From CAYVTZ01 sp964454685 (GTDB lineage Bacteria > Bacillota > Clostridia > Christensenellales > Christensenellaceae): a stretch of DNA of 64,000 nt. Positions within the stretch are counted from its first letter, which is position 1, and each line of letters opens with the position of its first letter. The DNA is taken from assembly GCA_964454685.1 (NCBI GenBank), contig CAYVTZ010000002.1:62001-126000 (forward strand), in the 5' to 3' direction. Shown here piece by piece: positions 30,625-39,232 of the stretch. The position numbers and the translations under genes are program-made. The notes beneath the pieces are model-generated. The model had not been told where the DNA came from, made no database searches, and was given only the letters and a program-made list of their open reading frames with translations.

Positions 30625-32253
30625 ATGGCAAAACAGTTAAAATTTGGCGAAGAAGCGCGCCGCGCACTCGAACGTGGCGTAAATCAGCTTGCAGATACCG
30701 TAAAAGTGACCCTCGGACCGAAGGGCAGAAACGTGGTTCTGGATAAGAAATTCGGTGCTCCCCTCATCACCAATGACGGCGTGACCATCGCAAAAGAGAT
30801 CGAGCTGGAAGACCCCTTTGAAAACATGGGTGCGCAGCTGGTCAAAGAAGTTGCAACCAAAACCAACGATGTAGCAGGCGACGGCACCACAACGGCAACC
30901 ATCCTTGCGCAGGCAATCATCCGTGAAGGTCTGAAAAACGTCGCGGCAGGCGCAAACCCGATGGGCGTGAAAAAAGGAATCCTCAAAGCTGCGGAAGTAA
31001 CCGTGGATGAGCTGAAAGCAATTTCCAAGCCCATTGCAGGTTCCAAAGCAATCGAGCAGGTTGCAAGCATTTCTGCGGCGGATGAAGAAGTCGGCGTACT
31101 CATTGCGCAGGCAATGGAAAAAGTAGGCAACGATGGCGTCATCACCGTGGAAGAATCCAAAACCATGAAAACCGAGCTGGCAGTCGTTGAAGGCATGCAG
31201 TTCGATCGCGGTTATGCGTCCGCATACATGGTTTCCGATCCGGACAAAATGGAAGCCGTTTTGGACGAGCCGGTCATCCTGATCACAGACAAAAAAATCA
31301 CATCCATTCAAGAGCTGCTGCCCGTTTTGGAGCAGATCGTACAGCAGGGCAAAAAACTGCTGATCATTGCGGAGGACATCGAAGGCGAAGCGCTTGCAAC
31401 GCTGGTAGTCAACAAGATTCGCGGTACCTTCAACTGTGTTGCGGTTAAGGCTCCGGGCTTTGGCGACAGAAGAAAAGCAATGCTGCAGGATATCGCAATC
31501 CTCACTGGCGGCACGGTCATTTCCGAGGAAGTGGGCATCGAGCTGAAGGATGCGACGATGGATATGCTGGGTGGCGCGAGACAGATTCGCGTTGACAAAG
31601 AGAACACCACCATCGTAGAAGGCAAAGGCGAAGCAGCTGAGATTCAGTCCAGAATCAAGTCCATTAAGGCTCAAATCGAAGAGACCACCTCGGATTATGA
31701 TAAAGAGAAGCTGCAAGAGCGCCTTGCAAAGCTGGCTGGCGGCGTGGCTGTCATTCAGGTTGGCGCAGCAACCGAAACCGAAATGAAAGAAACCAAGCTG
31801 CGCATTGAGGACGCACTCGCTGCAACCCGCGCTGCTGTGGAAGAAGGCATCGTACCGGGCGGCGGAAGCGCGCTGCTGAAAGCAACGTCCGCAATCAACA
31901 CTCTGATTTCCAAGCTGGAAGGCGACCAAAGAACAGGCGCACAGATCGTGTTGCGCGCTCTGGAAGAGCCGATTCGCCAGATTGCCGCAAATGCAGGTCT
32001 GGAAGGCAGCATCATCGTTGAGAAAATTGCTGCTAACGATTCCAAAAACTATGGTTTCGACGCTGCAAAGGGTGAATATGTCGATATGATCGATGCAGGC
32101 ATCATCGATCCAACCAAGGTCACCAGAAGCGCTGTGCAAAACGCTGCTTCCGTTGCGGCAATGCTGCTCACCACGGAAAGCATCTGCACCGATATCCCCG
32201 CTGCAGAGCCGCCGATGCCGGCAGCACCGGGCGGAATGCCGGGCATGTATTAA
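30625..32253 (+). CDS. groEL: Chaperonin GroEL
   Basis: 542 aa, typical for GroEL. ATP-site sequence TLGPKGRNVVLDKKFGAP, DGVTIAKEIELEDPFENMG and GDGTTTATILAQ are present, along with the intermediate-domain region, and the protein ends in the usual Gly-Met-rich tail (GGMPGMY). AGGAGG precedes the ATG. It shares the CIRCE-controlled promoter with groES and ends at a strong terminator. Confidence 0.98.
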   Translation: MAKQLKFGEEARRALERGVNQLADTVKVTLGPKGRNVVLDKKFGAPLITNDGVTIAKEIELEDPFENMGAQLVKEVATKTNDVAGDGTTTATILAQAIIREGLKNVAAGANPMGVKKGILKAAEVTVDELKAISKPIAGSKAIEQVASISAADEEVGVLIAQAMEKVGNDGVITVEESKTMKTELAVVEGMQFDRGYASAYMVSDPDKMEAVLDEPVILITDKKITSIQELLPVLEQIVQQGKKLLIIAEDIEGEALATLVVNKIRGTFNCVAVKAPGFGDRRKAMLQDIAILTGGTVISEEVGIELKDATMDMLGGARQIRVDKENTTIVEGKGEAAEIQSRIKSIKAQIEETTSDYDKEKLQERLAKLAGGVAVIQVGAATETEMKETKLRIEDALAATRAAVEEGIVPGGGSALLKATSAINTLISKLEGDQRTGAQIVLRALEEPIRQIAANAGLEGSIIVEKIAANDSKNYGFDAAKGEYVDMIDAGIIDPTKVTRSAVQNAASVAAMLLTTESICTDIPAAEPPMPAAPGGMPGMY

Positions 32254-32276
32254 TCCCTACCCGACCGTTTCAATCA

Positions 32277-32316
32277 AGTGGGCTGCGTGAGTTCCTCTCA
32301 TGCAGTCCACTTTTTA
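32277..32316 (+). terminator. groESL terminator
   Basis: A 15-bp stem (32277-32291 with 32297-32311, two G-U pairs) and TTTTTAT. Confidence 0.9.
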
Positions 32317-32411
32317 TAAAAAAAATGATTTTGTCACCAAACCTTCCTCCGCCCCCTCTAATAGGTGTATACAAAAAAAGATGACCGGTCGCATTCCAAG
32401 GAGGACACTCA

Positions 32412-32921
32412 ATGAAAACAATGGTACTACAGGCCATGCGTGGCGATCCAGATGCGTTTGTCGCGCTGATCGAATCCTACAAGCAGGACTTGTATAAAGT
32501 CGCGCGCGGCTTTTTCCGGAGCAATGAGCAGATTGCAGATGTCATACAAGATACCATCCTGACCTGCTATGAAAAGCTGGCCGACCTGCGTCATCCTCAG
32601 TATTTCAAAACATGGCTGACGCGCATCCTCATTCACAAGTGTATTGCGTCCAAAGCCGAGAGCAATCGATATACCGGTATGGACGCCATCACCGAAAACG
32701 GATATATCGACCAAGGTCAGGCAAACGCAGAGTTCTCCATGATCATGGAACAGCTCGACGAGCATTATCGCCTTGTTCTCATTCTGTATTATGCGCAGGA
32801 TTGCTCCATTCGCCAGATCAGCGAGCTGCTTGGCATCAGTCAGGATGCCGTCAAAACGCGTCTCAAGCGCGGACGGCACATGGCAAAGGATATTTACCTG
32901 AAAGCGGAGGTCATCTTATGA
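32412..32921 (+). CDS. ECF-type RNA polymerase sigma factor
   Basis: 169 aa with region 2 (DAFVALIESYKQDLYKVA, DVIQDTILTCYEKL) and region 4 (YRLVLILYYAQDCSIRQISELLGIS). No region 3 or extra C-terminal domain. AAGGAGG precedes ATG 32412. The stop overlaps the start of the next gene (ATGA), which encodes a membrane anti-sigma candidate, the usual ECF pairing. A possible autoregulatory promoter upstream (32330-32361) is too weak to assign. Confidence 0.92.
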   Translation: MKTMVLQAMRGDPDAFVALIESYKQDLYKVARGFFRSNEQIADVIQDTILTCYEKLADLRHPQYFKTWLTRILIHKCIASKAESNRYTGMDAITENGYIDQGQANAEFSMIMEQLDEHYRLVLILYYAQDCSIRQISELLGISQDAVKTRLKRGRHMAKDIYLKAEVIL

Positions 32922-34075
32922 ACGATTTTAAAATCAATCAAAACGTCATAGACGCCATCACGGAAGATCTCGTGATTCCGTCCGTCGTTGAGGATCGGAT
33001 TGAGCAAACACTGCATCGCATCGCATCGCACCCGCATGCACGTCGTGCACAGCAGCGTGTCCGGCACCCCCGGCGCATTGTCGCTCTTGTCGCGGCATGT
33101 GTGCTGATCGTGCCCGGCTTCGCGCTTGCCGCCTACGCGTCAGGCGAAAATTCTCCCTTTTATCAGGCGATCTTCGGCAATGTCACCCGCTCCTCCATCA
33201 GCGAAAAAATGGAATTGGATTCGGACGGCAAGGTCAGTCTTAATCTGCCTAACACCGAGCGCGTCGCCGTGGACGAAGCCGTCGCGGACGAATTGATCGG
33301 CGCCAATGTACAAACAGACACCGGCGTCTACGAGTGGACAGGCTACAATGGTGTCACCACACGGATGTCTGTGGAAAATGTTTTGTATGACAGTGTCACC
33401 GGCACATTCCAGCTCTATATGGTGTTGGAGCGCGAAGGGGGCTTCCCCTCTTTCACCGTCACAGAAAACGGAGAATGCTACTTTTCCAATTCAGACGTGC
33501 AGTTTGCAGGCAATTTCTGTCCCGGGCGCATGTATTACGACCGCGCAGCCAGTTCCGAAAACAAAATTTGCATGACTGCTGTCGGCGTAGCAAGTAACAT
33601 CAACGAGCCGAAAATCATGGAAATATTGGAGCTTGTGCCGACCGATCTTGTGCGCACCGAGGATCTTCCCGCCGACTTTGGGGCGCTGCAGGATGGAAGC
33701 ATGCCGTCGCTTGTCACGTTCCAACGATCAGAGGTCGATTTCACACAGCTTGCAAGATCTCTCTCTGCCATTCATGCCGGAGAAGGCATCACACTCAATC
33801 CCATCGGAATGCAGCTTGACCTCGCTGCGCTTGGCTTCCGGGATGCCGTAGATGACTACGCATTAAACGACGTTGCCATCACATTTCAAGATGGCACGGA
33901 ATATACCCTGCGCAATCGGGATGCCAATGTTGAAAACACCGATTACATCCTCACCAGCGGCGCAGAGCATGGCACTGCGCAAGGCACACGAACCACATTC
34001 TGCCTGAATCGTCTGGTCGATATCCGCACCGTTGCAGGTGTGCGCATCAATGGTCAGGATTATCCCGTATCCTAA
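32918..34075 (+). CDS. Membrane anti-sigma factor candidate, DUF4179-like, 385 aa
   Basis: Residues 1-50 form a cytoplasmic helical segment, one membrane helix spans about 52-73 (IVALVAACVLIVPGFALAAY), and the remaining 310 residues are extracytoplasmic. This matches Firmicute DUF4179-type proteins encoded next to ECF sigma factors. ATG 32918 overlaps the sigma stop. The outer domain would sense an envelope signal and control release of the sigma factor; the signal is unknown. Confidence 0.75.
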   Translation: MNDFKINQNVIDAITEDLVIPSVVEDRIEQTLHRIASHPHARRAQQRVRHPRRIVALVAACVLIVPGFALAAYASGENSPFYQAIFGNVTRSSISEKMELDSDGKVSLNLPNTERVAVDEAVADELIGANVQTDTGVYEWTGYNGVTTRMSVENVLYDSVTGTFQLYMVLEREGGFPSFTVTENGECYFSNSDVQFAGNFCPGRMYYDRAASSENKICMTAVGVASNINEPKIMEILELVPTDLVRTEDLPADFGALQDGSMPSLVTFQRSEVDFTQLARSLSAIHAGEGITLNPIGMQLDLAALGFRDAVDDYALNDVAITFQDGTEYTLRNRDANVENTDYILTSGAEHGTAQGTRTTFCLNRLVDIRTVAGVRINGQDYPVS

Positions 34076-34098
34076 TATACACAGAACCGTACACTATC

Positions 34099-34131
34099 AG
34101 ACCGCTTCCCAATGAGGCGGTCTCTTTCATT
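34099..34131 (+). terminator. Terminator of the sigma/anti-sigma pair
   Basis: AGACCGC (34099-34105) pairs with GCGGTCT (34117-34123); CTTTCATTTTT follows. Confidence 0.7.
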
Positions 34132-34157
34132 TTTACATTTTTTTCATAAAATCCTCA

Positions 34158-34185
34158 TGGTCAGTCCATATTTTCATGTGATAAT
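34158..34185 (+). promoter_or_regulatory. Promoter of the 38-residue peptide gene
   Basis: TGGTCA (34158-34163), 16-base spacer, GATAAT (34180-34185) with TG at the extended -10 position. Confidence 0.45.
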
Positions 34186-34244
34186 AACAATAATCCAAGA
34201 AGCACAAGGTTGGATGAATCAAAAGGAAAGCGAGGAAAAGAAAA

Positions 34245-34361
34245 TTGAAAAACAGAAAAAATTGGAAAGAAAGTAAATTTTTCATCTGGCTCAACATCAC
34301 GATTGCGTATCTCTTCCCCACTGCCATCACCGCAACCGCGCTCATCAACCACGCAATGTAA
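34245..34361 (+). CDS. Candidate small membrane peptide, 38 aa
   Basis: A TTG start at 34245 follows purine-rich AAGGAAAGCGAGGAAAAG, and the frame ends TAA at 34361. The product has a strongly basic N-terminus (KNRKNWKESK) and one hydrophobic helix with Trp, Phe and Tyr (about residues 12-34). It has its own plausible promoter (34158-34185) and a clear terminator (34415-34456). Small single-helix peptides with basic ends include type I toxins and regulatory membrane peptides, but I recognise no family. It could also be chance. Confidence 0.45.
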   Translation: MKNRKNWKESKFFIWLNITIAYLFPTAITATALINHAM

Positions 34362-34414
34362 CGGAGCGGCATTTGCCAATCTGCAATGTCAAGCATCCGT
34401 TCTTCACATAAAAG

Positions 34415-34456
34415 AACCCTCGCCATGTGTAACCAAACAATGCGCGAGGGTTTTTG
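34415..34456 (+). terminator. Terminator after the 38-residue peptide
   Basis: AACCCTCGC (34415-34423) and GCGAGGGTT (34444-34452) form a 9-bp stem with a 20-base loop, followed by TTTG. Confidence 0.75.
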
Positions 34457-34468
34457 ATATGGAGTCAA

Positions 34469-34612
34469 TCACCGCTCATGCCCACCGCCAGAATAGCAAA
34501 GATATGTGTCCGCTTCTAAGTCCGGCAGCATTTTCAGCAATCGTTCCGCACCTTGTTCATCCGGCAAAAACTGTGGGTTCGCCGGCATAGGCATACCGTC
34601 TTGCACTGCCAT
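34469..34612 (-). pseudogene. Possible C-terminal remnant of an MBL-fold hydrolase
   Basis: The frame of 47 codons from ATG 34612 to TGA 34469 has protein-like composition; its end (QGAERLLKMLPDLEADTYLC and YSGGGH) resembles the C-terminus of metallo-beta-lactamase-fold hydrolases. No adequate ribosome site is at the ATG; AGGAGGGG lies about 35 bases farther up. No metal-binding HxHxDH is present. I take it as a decayed fragment; the rest of 34362-34716 holds only terminators. Confidence 0.3.
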
Positions 34613-34671
34613 TGCGTCTTCTTATAACGATTTGTTCCGCCTGACTCCCCTCCTGCTGCTCTGTTTACTAC

Positions 34672-34703
34672 AAAAAAAAGAGCCGCCCGCAAGGCAGCTC
34701 TTT
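34672..34703 (-). terminator. Terminator of the DUF1002 gene
   Basis: AAAGAGCCGCC (34677-34687) and GGCAGCTCTTT (34693-34703) form an 11-bp stem with one mismatch that is G-U in the minus RNA. TTTTTT follows on the minus strand. Confidence 0.85.
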
Positions 34704-34716
34704 GATCGGTTATAAA

Positions 34717-35562
34717 TCAGCCCTTGTTTCCGCCAAATAGTCCGGAAAAGAAATTGCCAATCCCTTGGAAGAAGTTCCCCACTCCCTCAAAGAATCCCTG
34801 CGTCTTTTGACCGGCTTCTGCCATTTTCAGGAAGGTGTCCGGGTCAATGTTCAACTCGTTGAATTTGTGCACCAACTGCAACACCTGCTCAATCTGCTCG
34901 GGCGAAAGCTGCGCATTGTACTTCTTTGCAACTTCATCGATCAACGCACGAATCTGCTCGTCCGTCATGTTTTTGGTCTGCGGCAGCTTCTCCTTGATCT
35001 CATTGATGATGTCGGAGGCATTATCACCCAGCAATTCCTGCAAATCGCCGGTCACAATCAGTTCCTCCACCGCCGCCAATTTCGCGTCCTCGTTCAGCTT
35101 CTTTCCGGTCAAATCTTCGTATGCCTTGTAAATGCCCGCCAAAGCGCCGGTTCCGGATACCGGCTTATACGCCGCCACGATCACCTTCGCATCCGTAATG
35201 CCCGCCGTCGTCAGCGCGGATTTGTACATCTCATTTGTCACCCAGTTGATGTTGTTGCTGGTCAGCTCAATGCCGCCGCCATCACGCTGTTCAATATAAA
35301 CGCAAGAGAGCGCCACATCGCCAATTTTTTCCTGCGGCACCAAACCGGACAAATAAGCCTTCTCTTCCGCGTTTGTCACACGCAATTCCTGCACATCGCC
35401 GCGCGTAATACCAAACATCTGATATACGGTGCCCAGCTGGTCTTCTGTATTGTTGTCTCCCACTGCAACGCGTGAATCCGCAGAAGCCGCCAACGCAGGC
35501 ATCGCCACCAGCGACAACGCCATCACCAGAATCACTGCCATCCAAAGTACTCTTTTCAACAT
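34717..35562 (-). CDS. Secreted DUF1002 protein, 281 aa
   Basis: Signal peptide about 1-26 (hydrophobic core, ending ALAASA). The mature part SRVAVGDNNTEDQLGTVYQMFG and KVIVAAYKPVSGTGALAGIYKAYE matches DUF1002 proteins, secreted by many Firmicutes, function unknown. The C-terminal 90 residues are helical, ending in a Phe/Gly-rich repeat (FFEGVGNFFQGIGNFFSGLF). AAAGGTGA precedes ATG 35562. Monocistronic with its own promoter and terminator. Confidence 0.85.
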   Translation of the reverse strand: MLKRVLWMAVILVMALSLVAMPALAASADSRVAVGDNNTEDQLGTVYQMFGITRGDVQELRVTNAEEKAYLSGLVPQEKIGDVALSCVYIEQRDGGGIELTSNNINWVTNEMYKSALTTAGITDAKVIVAAYKPVSGTGALAGIYKAYEDLTGKKLNEDAKLAAVEELIVTGDLQELLGDNASDIINEIKEKLPQTKNMTDEQIRALIDEVAKKYNAQLSPEQIEQVLQLVHKFNELNIDPDTFLKMAEAGQKTQGFFEGVGNFFQGIGNFFSGLFGGNKG

Positions 35563-35708
35563 AACTCTTCACCTTTCCCGTTCAAAAAACTTATTCCACA
35601 GACGCACTTTCGTCTGCATTTTCCATTCATAACCGCTTCCGGACATTCGTACGGCAGCGCAGAACAGCCCTCCAGCCTGTTTTTCGCCGCACAGGCTCGG
35701 CAGGGCTT

Positions 35709-35738
35709 ATTATAACGCAATCCAAACCTGCTTTTCAA
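35709..35738 (-). promoter_or_regulatory. Promoter of the DUF1002 gene
   Basis: Minus-strand TTGAAA (35738-35733), 18-base spacer, TATAAT (35714-35709). The leader is about 140 bases and contains no obvious switch. Confidence 0.75.
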
Positions 35739-35765
35739 CGTATCTCGGTTTATTTAACAGTTTTT

Positions 35766-36428
35766 TCAAATTTGCGCCAGCTTTTCCCGATATAACTGCA
35801 TTTGTTTGCGAAAAATCTCCGCGTTGGTGGGCGGCGTAAACGTGATTGCATCCGCGCCCGCTTCAATGGTCTCCAAAATGGTCTCGTCCGTCGGTCCCCC
35901 CGTCGCAATGATGGGGATATACGGATATTGACCGCGTATCACCTCCACGATACGGCAAGTGTCTGCCGCCGCAGAAACATTAATGATGTCCGCGCCGCAC
36001 TCGATGCGCTTCTCAAAATCTTCTTTTTCCGAAACCACCGTCACCACAATGGGAATGTCCACCACATTTTTCACCGAGGCAATGGTCTCATTGGTCACAT
36101 CCGCGTTCACAACCGCTGCAGCCGCACCGCGAAATTCCGCATCCATCGCAAGGTGCCGCACGCGTCCGCTCTTTTTGTATTCTCCGCCGATGTCACAAAA
36201 AACAGGCATCGCAGCGGCTTCAATCAGCGTCTGATTGATCGCAGGCTGTGCCGCAAACGGATAAACCGCCATCACAGCATCCGCGTCACAATTCCGAATG
36301 ATCGCAATGTCCGTAGAAAAAATCAATGACCGGATCTCGCGGCCGAAAATGCGGATTCCCGGTGCCTGCCGAATGATTTCCGGCGTGGATACCAACACAA
36401 AGCGCAAATTACTTTCGTACTCTTTCAT
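35766..36428 (-). CDS. TIM-barrel protein of unknown function, 220 aa
   Basis: Repeating beta/alpha pattern with FVLVSTPEIIRQAPGIRIFG, GADIINVSAAADT and IIATGGPTDETILETIEAGA; the last motif resembles phosphate-binding loops of ribulose-phosphate-binding barrels such as NanE or ThiG. Close relatives in Clostridia are annotated only as hydrolase or barrel protein. ATG 36428 overlaps the stop of the upstream anti-sigma-like gene (ATGA), so the two are coupled. Confidence 0.7.
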   Translation of the reverse strand: MKEYESNLRFVLVSTPEIIRQAPGIRIFGREIRSLIFSTDIAIIRNCDADAVMAVYPFAAQPAINQTLIEAAAMPVFCDIGGEYKKSGRVRHLAMDAEFRGAAAAVVNADVTNETIASVKNVVDIPIVVTVVSEKEDFEKRIECGADIINVSAAADTCRIVEVIRGQYPYIPIIATGGPTDETILETIEAGADAITFTPPTNAEIFRKQMQLYREKLAQI

Positions 36429-37162
36429 CCATTGTCCCCTTCTGTCAAGCGGATCAGAATGGTTCCCTGATCCGGCACAACCCATCCATATTCTGCGATA
36501 ATATCGCGCAACGCCCCCGTATTGTCTGTGATTTCCAGCACACCTTCCCGCTCCACAAACGCTATGCCCGCATCATACAGGGCAGCTTTCAACTGCAACG
36601 CCTGCGCAGAGGTCAGCTCTATCTCCGCGGCGGCGCCCGTCGCGCCCTCTATCACTCGTTCTTCCATTGGCATAGACTCTGCGCTTTGCGGTGCTGCGCT
36701 CTGTGGCGCTGCGTTCTCAGGCGCTGCCGCCATTTCCGGCGCTGCACCCGCGTACACCTCCGCCCCATCCAAGGCTTCCACCTCCGCATACGACTGTGCG
36801 TCTGCGGCAGCCGCCATCACTTCTCGTTGCATTGCCATCTCTGTGCTTGGCGGCGCAAACGCAGGGTTGCTCGCCAGCATTACCGTCAATACGACCGCGC
36901 CGCACGCCACCACAGCGGCGGCAGGCAGCCATTTGTTCCATGATACTTTTTTTTGCTGCGCAGGAATCACCCCGCTCAACGCGTGCAGCGGTTCCGCAGT
37001 CACCGGCTCGCGCATCGCCGCGATCATCGTCTCATATTGCCGCAATTTTTGCGCGCAGGAATCGCAAGTGCCCGCGTGTTCCATCACCTGACGCTTTTGC
37101 GCCTCCGTGCAATCGCCCGAAAGCATCTTCAAAATGTATTTTTCACATGCGTCACATTTCAT
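36425..37162 (-). CDS. Zinc-finger anti-sigma-like membrane protein, 245 aa
   Basis: Residues 1-45 carry a putative zinc finger (CDACEKYIL, then HAGTCDSC: an HxxxCxxC anti-sigma type). One membrane helix follows (about 82-103). The outer part is Ala/Pro/Glu-rich (many AAPQSA-like steps) and ends in an alpha/beta domain. I chose ATG 37162 because GGGATGG lies 8 bases upstream; ATG 37168 is too near it. No sigma gene is adjacent: the upstream neighbour is a TetR gene on the other strand. Confidence 0.7.
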   Translation of the reverse strand: MKCDACEKYILKMLSGDCTEAQKRQVMEHAGTCDSCAQKLRQYETMIAAMREPVTAEPLHALSGVIPAQQKKVSWNKWLPAAAVVACGAVVLTVMLASNPAFAPPSTEMAMQREVMAAAADAQSYAEVEALDGAEVYAGAAPEMAAAPENAAPQSAAPQSAESMPMEERVIEGATGAAAEIELTSAQALQLKAALYDAGIAFVEREGVLEITDNTGALRDIIAEYGWVVPDQGTILIRLTEGDNG

Positions 37163-37333
37163 GCTCATCCATCCCAAAATAGCGCAACCACAAGGTTGCC
37201 TTGCGGCACCCCTTGGCATCCCATGTATGCCAAGCCTATTCGATCTCATTATACACTTAGACGCAAGACATTGCAAAAATGTTTCATCTTTTTTTCATTT
37301 TTTACTTTTTTCCAAAATTTTCTAAAAATCGGC

Positions 37334-37362
37334 TTGACAAGCTAGTGATTACTCGCTAAAAT
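37334..37362 (+). promoter_or_regulatory. Promoter of the tetR/radical SAM operon
   Basis: TTGACA (37334-37339), 17-base spacer, TAAAAT (37357-37362). The spacer is filled by the first operator copy. Confidence 0.88.
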
Positions 37363-37381
37363 TTAGCTAGTGATCGCTAGC
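37341..37381. promoter_or_regulatory. Two 16-bp operator dyads, probable TetR autoregulation
   Basis: GCTAGTGATTACTCGC (37341-37356) and GCTAGTGATCGCTAGC (37366-37381) are near-identical imperfect palindromes set 25 bases apart, one between -35 and -10 and one just after -10. The position predicts repression by the TetR protein encoded next. Confidence 0.8.
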
Positions 37382-37447
37382 CAATCGTAGATCGATCCTA
37401 TGAATCCAGTGTGCTGTAACCCAGCCATCTTTCAGCGGAGGTTCTCC

Positions 37448-38086
37448 ATGCCCAAACGCAACACCGCAGAGGTCATATTAGAGGAAGCACTAAACCTCTT
37501 TTCCGTGCACGGCTACGACGGCGTAACCGTCAAAAATATTGCCGATGCCGTCGGCATCCGTGATAGTTCGCTGTACAAGCATTACAAAAGCAAACAGGAG
37601 ATTTTGGAAAAGCTTCTGGAGAGCATGGGGCAGCGCCTCGATCAGGTCAATGCGCTCTATCAAGCACCACGGGGGGATATGTCTGCATTGGCCGAGCAGT
37701 ACGGCACGCACGATGTTCGCTGGCTGCAACAGCTCGTGGAATCCATCTTTCTGTTCTTCATTCAGGACGAGTATGCCGGCAAGTTTAGGCGCCTGCTGAT
37801 GATCGAGCAATATAAAAACAGCGCAGCCGCACACATGTTTGAAGCATGGTTTATGGAGGAAGCGCTCATCTTTCAATCACAACTGTTTGCCGCCATGATG
37901 CAGCAGGGATATTTCAAGCAGGGAGACCCGTTTGTCGCGGCGTTGCAGTTCTATTCTCCGATTCTGCTGCTCATTTTGCGTCACGATTCCAATCCCGATC
38001 AGCTTGACGAGGCTTTGTCTCTGCTGCGATGTCATGTCAAGGAATTTTCGCTGCACTATACGCAGCCGCAAGGAGCATCCCGATGA
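37448..38086 (+). CDS. TetR-family repressor
   Basis: 212 aa. N-terminal helix-turn-helix: VILEEALNLFSVHGYDGVTV, then KNIADAVGIRDSSLYKHYKSK. The ligand domain (50-212) is not recognisable by family. ATG 37448 has GGAGG upstream. The stop overlaps the radical SAM start (ATGA). With two operators in its own promoter it probably represses this two-gene operon until a ligand binds. Confidence 0.92.
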   Translation: MPKRNTAEVILEEALNLFSVHGYDGVTVKNIADAVGIRDSSLYKHYKSKQEILEKLLESMGQRLDQVNALYQAPRGDMSALAEQYGTHDVRWLQQLVESIFLFFIQDEYAGKFRRLLMIEQYKNSAAAHMFEAWFMEEALIFQSQLFAAMMQQGYFKQGDPFVAALQFYSPILLLILRHDSNPDQLDEALSLLRCHVKEFSLHYTQPQGASR

Positions 38087-39159
38087 ATTTGAATCTTTTT
38101 ATGGAGCAAGGTATTGCCCAACTGGTGCAAACGGTATCGCGTTATTATCTCAACAGCCCCAAAGGCATCGCTTTTGTCGCGCGCATCGCGCCGCAAATCC
38201 GGAAGAGCGCTCGCCGCAGACAGGCGCATGAGCAAGCCGGGACGCACGTGCCTCCGCTTCTCATCGCCAGCATCACCGCGCAATGCAATCTACACTGCGC
38301 CGGATGCTATGCCCGCGCAAACGGTGGTTGCACAGATCACGCGGAAAGCGACCTGACCGCCGCGCAATGGCGGCATATTTTTCAAGAAGCGTCCGACCTC
38401 GGCGTATCTTTTGTTCTGCTTGCAGGCGGAGAGCCACTCGTTCGCAAAGATGTTATCGAGTGCGCCGCCGCGTTTCCCAACATGGTGTTTCCTATCTTCA
38501 CCAATGGCACTTTGATGGACGATCATTCCTTCGCTTTGTTTGAAGAAAATCGCAATTTGATTCCGGTTTTCAGCATCGAGGGCGATGCGCACAGCACCGA
38601 TGCGCGGCGCGGCTCCGGCGTGCACCAAACCATAACGCAAACCATGCAGCGCTTCACCAAAAGCAAAATCTTGTTCGGCACTTCCATCACCGTCACACGC
38701 GAAAACATTCACGCCGTCGCACATCCCGATTTTGTGCAATCTCTGCACGATGTCGGCTGCGGGCTGCTGTTTTTTGTAGAATATGTCCCGGCGCAGACCG
38801 GCACCGAACACCTGATGCTGCAAGCGTCCGATGTTGCAAACATGCAGGATACTGTTTCGCGGCTCAAACAGCGCTTTTCAGACATGATCCTCGTGTCCTT
38901 TCCCGGCGATGAAAACTTAATGGGCGGATGCCTTGCCTCCGGTCGCGGATTCTTTCATGTAAGCGCCTCCGGCAACGCAGAGCCTTGCCCCTTCTCCCCG
39001 CACTCCGAGCTAAACTTAAAAACGGCTTCAATCGAAACCGTTTTACGTTCAGAATTCTTTCAGTCACTGCGCGCGCTCGCCGCACGCACAGAGCACACAG
39101 GGGGCTGCACGCTCTTTGATCACAAACACGAAGTCGCCGCACTGCTTGGGCATAAGTAA
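38083..39159 (+). CDS. Radical SAM protein
   Basis: 358 aa. The SAM cluster motif CNLHCAGCYA is near residue 85, followed by LLAGGEPLVRKDV and FTNGT, typical of the radical SAM barrel of peptide-modifying and AlbA/MoaA-like enzymes. Single cysteines in GGCLASGRG and EPCPF, and a later one in HTGGCTLF, could hold an auxiliary cluster, as in SPASM-type proteins. No precursor peptide gene is visible nearby. It is repressed together with tetR. The substrate is unknown. Confidence 0.85.
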   Translation: MNLNLFMEQGIAQLVQTVSRYYLNSPKGIAFVARIAPQIRKSARRRQAHEQAGTHVPPLLIASITAQCNLHCAGCYARANGGCTDHAESDLTAAQWRHIFQEASDLGVSFVLLAGGEPLVRKDVIECAAAFPNMVFPIFTNGTLMDDHSFALFEENRNLIPVFSIEGDAHSTDARRGSGVHQTITQTMQRFTKSKILFGTSITVTRENIHAVAHPDFVQSLHDVGCGLLFFVEYVPAQTGTEHLMLQASDVANMQDTVSRLKQRFSDMILVSFPGDENLMGGCLASGRGFFHVSASGNAEPCPFSPHSELNLKTASIETVLRSEFFQSLRALAARTEHTGGCTLFDHKHEVAALLGHK

Positions 39160-39232
39160 TTCGCCTATGCCCCGATTGCCCGCCGCTTATGCCTTCCCTA
39201 AGCACTGCGTTCCACGCGCTTTGTGCGCTCCT

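Noticed and set aside
30637..32139. A 500-codon open frame antisense to groEL
   Set aside because: It is an exact shadow of groEL, rich in Cys, Phe and Leu runs caused by groEL codon use, with no ribosome site or family motif.
32331..32361. Autoregulated ECF promoter before the sigma factor gene
   Set aside because: AAACCTT and CTCTAA are present but their spacing is shorter than known ECF promoters, and a sigma-A reading needs a 19-base spacer.
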